This document shows positions 58,569 to 64,000 of a DNA stretch of 64,000 bases, piece by piece. Source of the stretch: JADJXV01 sp046328995 (GTDB lineage: Bacteria; Bacteroidota; Ignavibacteria; Kapaibacteriales; UBA961). The stretch lies in NCBI GenBank assembly GCA_046328995.1, contig JAXLVN010000004.1:1-64000 (forward strand), in the 5' to 3' direction. The number at the start of each line of letters is the position of its first letter. The stretch's first letter is position 1. Both the position numbers and the translations under genes were made by a program. Under the pieces are notes generated by a model that made no database searches, had not been told where the DNA came from, and saw only the letters and a list, made by a program, of their open reading frames with translations.

Positions 58569-60563
58569 TTACGCCGGCTTTTGAGAGATGGGCAATTCAA
58601 TAAAAAATGTACTGCCCTTGCCCTTGCCCTCGCTCTCGGCCCATACTCTGCCGCCATGAAGCTCGATGAGATGCTTGATGACCGAGAGGCCGAGTCCGGT
58701 CGAACCCTCCCCGCCGGTCGGTCGGGCGGATAATTTCTGGAAATCCCGGAAAAGCAAACGCTTATCCTCATCGCTGAGTCCGAGCCCCTGATCGATGACA
58801 GCGATCGTTACGGTCTTTTCGTGCTTCTTCACCGTCACCCTGATTTCTTTGCCGTGTTCGGAGTATTTAACGGCATTACTGATAAGATTATCAAGTACTT
58901 GATGGAGCCGCTGTTCGTCAGCTTCGACCCGGCAGTCGTTGTCAAACTGAAAGCTAATCGATTGTTTTTTGGCCGTCGTCCGCGGCAGATAATCGGCAAT
59001 CACGTCGGCGGTAATGGCTGCAAGGTCGAGCGAGGAGAACTGCAGCTTGATTTGACCAAGCTCACGGGCGGCGACATCGATGAGATTCACCACAATATCG
59101 AGCATGCGCTTCGACGATGCGGTGATAGACTCTAATATCTGCGCCACATCGGGGATGGTATTGGTATAATTTTTCAGGAATTGAACGTAGAGATTCAATG
59201 CCGTGATCGGATTCTTAAGGTCATGCGAGGCAATTCCGAGGATTTTCATTTTGAAATTATTGGCTTCTTCGAGGCGCATATTGGTGGTATAGAGCTCGAG
59301 GTTCTTTTCATGAAGCTCTGTATTGGCGAGCTGGATTTTCGCTGCCTGCTCTTCGAGAATATGCTTTTGTTTGGTAATTTCTTCATACCGCGCCTGCTCG
59401 ATGGCGATGCGGTTTTCCTGCTCGGCTACTTTCCGTTCAAATGCAATTTTGATCGACAGTTTCTTCGTTTCCTCACTCTGCACTTCTTTCTCAATCTCGT
59501 AGAATTTCTCGAAATGTGTGGCGAAGTCTTCCCAGCGTTTTTCGGCTTTGTAGAGGTCTGCCAGCGACTTATGAACGTTGTAGAGTATCTGCTTAGAGCC
59601 GATTTCCTCACAGACGGCTACTGCTTTAAACATATACTCTTCTGCCTTGGCGACATTATAGCCATCATATTCCGGGGTAGCGTAGAGTTCGCCCATATTA
59701 GCCATAACGAGCGCGACCGAGGATTTCTCGCCGAGCTCTTCGTGGGAGGCGAGTGCCTTGCCGAAATTATAGAGTGCTTTATCATAAAAGCCGAGCTGCG
59801 CATAGACGCCGCCGATATTGCCGGTCACGAGTGCGGCGGCTGACTTTGCACCGAGCTCTTCGTGAACCATGAGTGCTTTGCCGTGATATTCGAGGGCAAG
59901 GTCATAGGAGGCAAGCGAGTCATAGACGAGTCCGATATTCCCCATAATCCGGGCGACCAGTGATTTTTCGCCTAATTCTTCATGCACGGAAAGAGCTATC
60001 CCGAAATATTCGAGTGCTTTGTCGTAGGAGCCGAGACGCGCATAGACACCGCCAATATTACCGGTGACGCGGGCAATGCCGGAACGGTCATTAATTTCTT
60101 CATAGACCTCAAGTGCCTTGCCGAGAAAGTCGAGCGCTTTGTCGTAGGAGCCGATCGAAGCATAGACAATACCGATATTCATCGTATCACGCGCTGCGCC
60201 GATGGTATCGCCAAGAGATTCGTGGGCGGCATGCGCCTTGCCGAGGTATTCGAGTGCTTTGTCGTACGAACCCTGTGGCCAGAATACCATACCGAGAATC
60301 TGCCACGCCTGTGCCTTGCTGACGGCATGATGGTGAAGCTCTGCGAGCTCGAGTGCGTTTTCCGCAATCGAAAATGCAATCTCAAGATTGCCCTGCATTC
60401 TGGCTGAATCGGCTATAATGAGTAGGGCAGAGGTATGGTCCTCCTCCGTTGGCCGGGTCGAAGCAACGACAGTATTGGCAAGCTGCTCTGCCTCACTGTA
60501 ATGGCCGATCGTCATTTGTTCGGCCGCCTGCCGGAGCACGTCATGTACGTCTTCGTGTGTCAT
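58569..60563 (-). CDS. TPR-histidine kinase (soluble), most upstream gene of the array
   Basis: 664 residues (MTHEDVHDVLRQAAEQM). About seven TPRs at 50-300 (LGSYDKALEYFGIALSVHEEL), similar in style to the cyclase at 42,155. The coiled coil at about 330-440 starts ERKVAEQENRIAIEQARYEE. HisKA has H447 (GIASHDLKNPITALNL), and HATPase_c has LISNAVKY, DQGLGLS, LFRDFQKL and GGEGSTGLGLSVI. The kinase half is close to that of 25,495. As the first minus-strand gene after a 590-bp divergent spacer, it probably has its own promoter. It contains no palindrome at the domain end. Confidence 0.94.
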   Translation of the reverse strand: MTHEDVHDVLRQAAEQMTIGHYSEAEQLANTVVASTRPTEEDHTSALLIIADSARMQGNLEIAFSIAENALELAELHHHAVSKAQAWQILGMVFWPQGSYDKALEYLGKAHAAHESLGDTIGAARDTMNIGIVYASIGSYDKALDFLGKALEVYEEINDRSGIARVTGNIGGVYARLGSYDKALEYFGIALSVHEELGEKSLVARIMGNIGLVYDSLASYDLALEYHGKALMVHEELGAKSAAALVTGNIGGVYAQLGFYDKALYNFGKALASHEELGEKSSVALVMANMGELYATPEYDGYNVAKAEEYMFKAVAVCEEIGSKQILYNVHKSLADLYKAEKRWEDFATHFEKFYEIEKEVQSEETKKLSIKIAFERKVAEQENRIAIEQARYEEITKQKHILEEQAAKIQLANTELHEKNLELYTTNMRLEEANNFKMKILGIASHDLKNPITALNLYVQFLKNYTNTIPDVAQILESITASSKRMLDIVVNLIDVAARELGQIKLQFSSLDLAAITADVIADYLPRTTAKKQSISFQFDNDCRVEADEQRLHQVLDNLISNAVKYSEHGKEIRVTVKKHEKTVTIAVIDQGLGLSDEDKRLLFRDFQKLSARPTGGEGSTGLGLSVIKHLIELHGGRVWAESEGKGKGSTFFIELPISQKPA

Positions 60564-61153
60564 GGAGTAGTAGATTAATTCAATAAAGAATGTCTGTTAA
60601 TTGATGAATGTAGTCTAACTGTGTAATATTCCTGCAGAAAGAACTCCCCACCGATGCCGTGAAATTCGTGCCGTACTCAGAAAACACTTCCCCCGCCGGG
60701 GAGTGGTCCGATCCGATGACCGGTGATTGAAGCTCCTCGCAGAGGAGAGGCAACCTACGTATGCACCGCCGCACTATGGAATTATGAGGACGCAGAATTC
60801 ACTATTTAAAGGACAAAAATACGGTTTTATCCTGACCTGAAAGAGCCATTTGCCGAGAATGTTAAAAAGCAGGGAAAATCGTTCGGCTTTCTTTCTCGGC
60901 AGCACTCCGCTTTTGCCGGCCGGCACGGTGCAGCCGGTAAGGGGGAGGGTTGTGATGTGGGTGTGTAAGCTTCTGTATAAAAACATGTTACGTTCGCTTG
61001 TGTCTTCCCGGCTCCCTTCCGGACATCTTCCTGTACGCCGGAGGGAATATACACTCATGGAGACCGGCGGTGTGAAATTCCTTTCCCACAATTCGATAAT
61101 GCCGTAATTTTGAAGAGGAAAAATACACATAAGACTCTCACATAAGGATTAGA
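60564..61153. other. Divergent spacer at the head of the array
   Basis: 590 bp with no convincing gene. Small palindromes occur: CCCCGCCGGGG near 60,690 and GCTCCTCGCAGAGGAG near 60,732. TAATTTTG at 61,105-61,112 fits the TAnnTTTG -7 element of Bacteroidota promoters, about 40 bp before the next plus-strand gene, but no matching -33 element is clear. Confidence 0.45.
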
Positions 61154-61807
61154 ATGCTTAAAAAAATCGTCAAATCAGTCGTCGGACTCCTGCCGGTCGA
61201 GCCGCAACGTCGTATCCGGATGGCCTACAGCGCCTACAATGATCGGATGGCTTTGAAAAAGTGGGAGGCAAGCGGACGTCCTGCTCCGCCGCCTGATCCG
61301 ATCAAGCACCGGATACTTGCAGGGTATCAGAAGCAGTATGGCTGCACAATCCTCGTCGAGACCGGCACCTACCTCGGTAATACCATCTGGGCGCTGAAGG
61401 ATATATTTGCGAGATTATATAGCATCGAGCTGTCACAGGAATTATGGAAAAATGCCGTTAAGCGTTTTGCCGACTTCCCACATATTACTATGATTCAAGG
61501 AGATAGCGGTAAAGTACTCTATGATGTAGTGCCGACCCTGCAGGAGCGCACACTCTTCTGGCTCGACGGGCATTATTCCTGGGGAATTACCGCACAAGGG
61601 GAAAAAAACTGTCCGATTTACGAAGAATTAGACGCTATTTTTAAGCATAATGACCTGCACCATGTCATGCTCATCGACGACGCCCGGCTCTTTAACGGTA
61701 CCGGTGATTATCCGACGATTGATGAATTACGGAGCTATGTCCACCGAGTCAATCCGCAGTATCAAATGAATATACAGGATGATATTATTCGTCTGGCGAT
61801 ATCTTAA
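61154..61807 (+). CDS. Class I SAM methyltransferase-like protein, function unknown
   Basis: 217 residues. After a basic N-terminal segment the fold reads like a small Rossmann methyltransferase: motif I-like VETGTYLGNT at 68-77, SIEL at 90-93 (end of strand 2, where the acidic residue would bind the ribose), GDSGKVL at 117-123, FWLDGHYS at 135-142 and MLIDDAR at 172-178. The glycine pattern of motif I is weaker than usual, so SAM binding is inferred, not shown. Proteins of this kind are often found near sugar or polysaccharide genes, which are absent here. No operon partner: the photolyase gene follows after 30-45 bp and could be co-transcribed. Confidence 0.65.
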   Translation: MLKKIVKSVVGLLPVEPQRRIRMAYSAYNDRMALKKWEASGRPAPPPDPIKHRILAGYQKQYGCTILVETGTYLGNTIWALKDIFARLYSIELSQELWKNAVKRFADFPHITMIQGDSGKVLYDVVPTLQERTLFWLDGHYSWGITAQGEKNCPIYEELDAIFKHNDLHHVMLIDDARLFNGTGDYPTIDELRSYVHRVNPQYQMNIQDDIIRLAIS

Positions 61808-61852
61808 CCCCACTCTTCCATTACGATACAAGTCGAAGTGAATCAACATACT

Positions 61853-63211
61853 ATGATACGACAGCAGCGCATTACCAGACTCCCGACAGCAGGCACGAAT
61901 GAGCCGGAGGCCAATCACGGAGGACCAATACTCTACTGGATGAGCCGCGATCAGCGTGCGCACGATAACTGGGCATTGCTCCATGCTCAGGAAATTGCAC
62001 TGGCTGCCAACGCACCGCTCGTGGTTGCCTTCTGCCTTTCGCCCGGATTCTTAGGCGCGACAATGCGTCAGTATGGCTTCATGCTGCGTGGGCTCCAAGA
62101 GCTTGAGCGCACTCTCCGCGAGAAAAATATCGCCTTTTGCCTCCTCATGGGCACAGCCGATACGGTGCTGCCGGAATTTGTGGACACGTTTACCGTCGCG
62201 CATGTGGTCTGTGATTTTGACAGTCTGAGGATCAAGAGGGCCTGGAAAAAAACACTTGCCGAGCGTCTGAGAGTGCCACTTACCGAAGTCGATGCCCACA
62301 ATATCGTTCCCTGCCGGCTTGCCTCCCAAAAAGTAGAATTCGGTGCCTATACCCTGCGCCCGAAAATCCATCGCCTGCTGCCGGAGTTTTTGGAAGATTT
62401 TCCGGCGCTCAGATCACAGCCCGAGCTCTGGACACACTACCGGGCAATCGACTGGACAGCAGTGTGGGAGAGTCTCCGCGTCGATACCTCGGTCGGAGAA
62501 ATTGACTGGCTCGTGCCGGGTGAAACGGCAGCACAAAAACAGTTGGAACGCTTTATCGCCCAAGGAATAAATATCTATCACGAGCGTCGGAATGATCCCA
62601 ATGCCGGCGCGCAGAGCAATCTCTCGCCCTATCTGCATTTTGGACAGATATCTGCGCAACGCGTTGCATTGGAAGTGTCTTCAGCGCATGTTCAGCAAGC
62701 AGCAAAGGATGATTTTTTGGAGGAATTAATCGTTCGCCGCGAGCTCTCGGATAACTTCTGCTTCTACAATCCCCACTACGATTCCTTCGACGGCTTTCCG
62801 AATTGGGCCAAAAAATCCCTCGATGAGCACCGCGCAGACCCACGGGCATATCTGTATTCACTCGATGAATTCGAGCACGCAGCTACCCATGATCCACTGT
62901 GGAATGCAGCCCAGACCGAACTCACCGCTACCGGGAAAATGCATGGCTACCTGCGTATGTACTGGGCAAAAAAAATCCTCGAATGGACCCGCACTCCCGA
63001 AGAAGCCCTCGCAATCAGTATCGCACTCAATGACAAATACGAGCTCGACGGCCGCGACGCAAACGGCTACACCGGCATCGCCTGGAGTATCGGCGGCGTG
63101 CACGACCGCGCGTGGTTCGACCGGCCGGTCTATGGCAAAGTTCGCTACATGAACGCCAATGGCTGCGCCTCGAAATTTGATGTAAAGGAATATGTGGCAA
63201 GGAGTCTGTAA
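61853..63211 (+). CDS. phr: Deoxyribodipyrimidine photolyase, class II
   Basis: Repairs cyclobutane pyrimidine dimers using FADH- and near-UV/blue light. 452 residues from the ATG at 61,853; a GTG at 61,838 would add five, and neither has a strong ribosome binding site. The N-terminal alpha/beta domain begins ILYWMSRDQRAHDNWALLHA, typical of class II. The C-terminal FAD-binding half includes YLHFGQIS, the class II signature DNFCFYNPHYDSFDGFPNWA, KMHGYLRMYWAKKILEW, LNDKYELDGRDANGYTGIAW and NANGCASKFD. The length fits the class (440-480). The stop codon is inside the first unit of an octamer repeat array. Confidence 0.95.
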   Translation: MIRQQRITRLPTAGTNEPEANHGGPILYWMSRDQRAHDNWALLHAQEIALAANAPLVVAFCLSPGFLGATMRQYGFMLRGLQELERTLREKNIAFCLLMGTADTVLPEFVDTFTVAHVVCDFDSLRIKRAWKKTLAERLRVPLTEVDAHNIVPCRLASQKVEFGAYTLRPKIHRLLPEFLEDFPALRSQPELWTHYRAIDWTAVWESLRVDTSVGEIDWLVPGETAAQKQLERFIAQGINIYHERRNDPNAGAQSNLSPYLHFGQISAQRVALEVSSAHVQQAAKDDFLEELIVRRELSDNFCFYNPHYDSFDGFPNWAKKSLDEHRADPRAYLYSLDEFEHAATHDPLWNAAQTELTATGKMHGYLRMYWAKKILEWTRTPEEALAISIALNDKYELDGRDANGYTGIAWSIGGVHDRAWFDRPVYGKVRYMNANGCASKFDVKEYVARSL

Positions 63212-63276
63212 GTCTGTAAGTCTGTAAGTCTGTAAGTAGTAAGCCAGTAAGTCGTAAGTCGTAAGTCGGTAAGTGG
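63204..63276. repeat. GTCTGTAA octamer array grading into TAAGTCG heptamers
   Basis: Four exact GTCTGTAA units (63,204-63,235), the first containing the photolyase stop codon, are followed by variants (CCAGTAA, GTCGTAA twice, GTCGGTAA, GTGGT). Confidence 0.9.
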
Positions 63277-63293
63277 TGTTTCTGGCATTCGAT

Positions 63294-63348
63294 CTTAAGT
63301 CCCTTAAGTCCCTTAAGTCCCTTAAGTCCCTTAAGTCCCTTCAAGTCC
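63294..63348. repeat. CTTAAGTCC nonamer array upstream of queE
   Basis: Five exact 9-bp units (63,294-63,338) and one CTTCAAGTCC variant end nine bases before the queE ATG, leaving no room for an ordinary ribosome binding site outside the repeat. Confidence 0.92.
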
Positions 63349-63357
63349 TTCAAAAAA

Positions 63358-64000
63358 ATGAGCAAAATAAAACAACCCACAGCAGCCGTACACAATATAT
63401 CCAATCCCGAAGAACTCCTCTACGAAGTAAGTGAGATCTTCCACTCATTGCAGGGCGAAGGCCTGCGCGCCGGTATGCGATGCGTGTTCGTGCGGTTGCA
63501 GGGATGCACTCTTCGGTGCGCTTGGTGCGATACGCCGTATGCGCTCGATAGGCGAAAGGGTGGAATCACGATGACCGGACGGGAAATTATTGACAAAGTG
63601 CGGGAATTCGGGTGTGACTTTGTGGAGTTTACCGGCGGTGAACCGCTCGAACAAGAAAATGTCTATCCGCTGATGAGATATTTCTGTGATGCCGGCTATA
63701 CTGTCGCCGTCGAAACCGGGGGACATATTCATACCCAATTTGTCGATGATCGGGTAATCCGCATCCTCGATATGAAGGCGCCGGACTCCAAAATGACCCC
63801 ACTGAATTGCTATACCAATCTCGAAATTTTGCGCCCTCATGATGAAGTTAAATTCGTGCTCGCCTCGCGTACTGATTACGATTGGGCGGTGGGAATTGTT
63901 AAAAATTACAAATTGACCGAACGCTGTGCGGCGGTGCTGTTTTCATGCGTGTTTGGTTCGCTCGAATTTCAAACCCTTGCAGAATGGATACTTACCGACA
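63358..64000 (+). CDS. queE: 7-carboxy-7-deazaguanine synthase QueE (radical SAM), 3' end beyond the window
   Basis: Ring contraction of 6-carboxytetrahydropterin to 7-carboxy-7-deazaguanine in queuosine/7-deazapurine synthesis. The open frame of 214 codons runs off the right edge. FHSLQGEG at 28-35 is the usual N-terminal motif. The 4Fe-4S cluster Cys triad is C50-TLR-C54-AW-C57 followed by DTPYA, and the SAM-binding GGEP lies at 93-96. QueE is usually 190-230 residues, so little is missing. The ATG directly follows a nonamer repeat array and AAAAAAA. No other queuosine genes are in view. Confidence 0.93.
   Translation, partial: MSKIKQPTAAVHNISNPEELLYEVSEIFHSLQGEGLRAGMRCVFVRLQGCTLRCAWCDTPYALDRRKGGITMTGREIIDKVREFGCDFVEFTGGEPLEQENVYPLMRYFCDAGYTVAVETGGHIHTQFVDDRVIRILDMKAPDSKMTPLNCYTNLEILRPHDEVKFVLASRTDYDWAVGIVKNYKLTERCAAVLFSCVFGSLEFQTLAEWILTD

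Noticed and set aside
58361..58771. 136-codon minus-strand frame overlapping the kinase 3' end
   Set aside because: It overlaps the HATPase-coding end in another frame and has low-complexity, non-protein-like composition.
10069..60563. Pycsar or CBASS anti-phage system
   Set aside because: The cyclases keep the ATP-selecting Lys/Asp pair. No nucleotide-sensing effector (TIR, transmembrane, CARF, SAVED or cNMP-binding) is visible. The neighbouring nucleases belong to DUF1016.
1..64000. tRNA, rRNA, transposase or integrase genes
   Set aside because: None was seen on reading both strands. The repeats in the window have no transposase gene alongside, so any mobilising enzyme would act from elsewhere.

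Overview
The window looks like a chromosomal piece of a Gram-negative bacterium of the Bacteroidota/Chlorobiota/Kapaibacteriota (FCB) side of the tree. The evidence is a lipid A kinase (lpxK), two secreted WD40 proteins ending in type IX secretion (Por) sorting domains with the LYPNPA motif, a class II photolyase and queE. The phylum is an inference; no rRNA or other marker gene is present.

Layout. 1-10,041 holds lpxK, a lipoprotein with TPR-like repeats, an exported M1 metallopeptidase and two WD40/T9SS paralogues, separated by long spacers rich in palindromic repeats. 10,069-60,563 is the main feature: an almost uninterrupted, nearly all minus-strand array of soluble signalling proteins with one plan, an N-terminal array of 40-residue TPRs, a charged coiled coil, and a C-terminal output domain. 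I count 19 intact TPR-class III nucleotidyl cyclases, one more split by an in-frame stop, three TPR-histidine kinases (12,590; 25,495; 58,569) and four cyclase fragments or remnants. Two DUF1016/YhcG-type PD-(D/E)XK nuclease genes and one GNAT acetyltransferase gene sit inside the array. Most neighbours overlap by the 4-bp ATGA (stop/start) arrangement, so long stretches should be co-transcribed and translationally coupled. 61,154-64,000 returns to single plus-strand genes: a methyltransferase-like protein, photolyase and the 5' part of queE.

How the genes may work together. Every cyclase keeps the metal-binding Asp pair, the adenine-selecting Lys/Asp pair and the transition-state Asn/Arg pair, so each is predicted to make cAMP as a homodimer. 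The TPRs would sense protein partners. The same TPR/coiled-coil module is joined to either a cyclase or a histidine kinase at the same helix. No cAMP receptor, response regulator or phosphodiesterase lies in the window.

Most unusual signal. Palindromic repeat elements that also occur between genes here sit in frame inside the cyclase genes, nearly always at one position: the loop between the EEFxHA helix and the RGxxxIKGKG strand. At least two unrelated palindrome families occupy that slot, some copies have grown by 15-bp steps (five residues each), and the same 28-bp palindrome also supplies the stop codon of the M1 peptidase. With gene conversion between cyclase domains, split genes, tandem duplications and remnants, the region looks like an active factory for shuffling sensor-output proteins.
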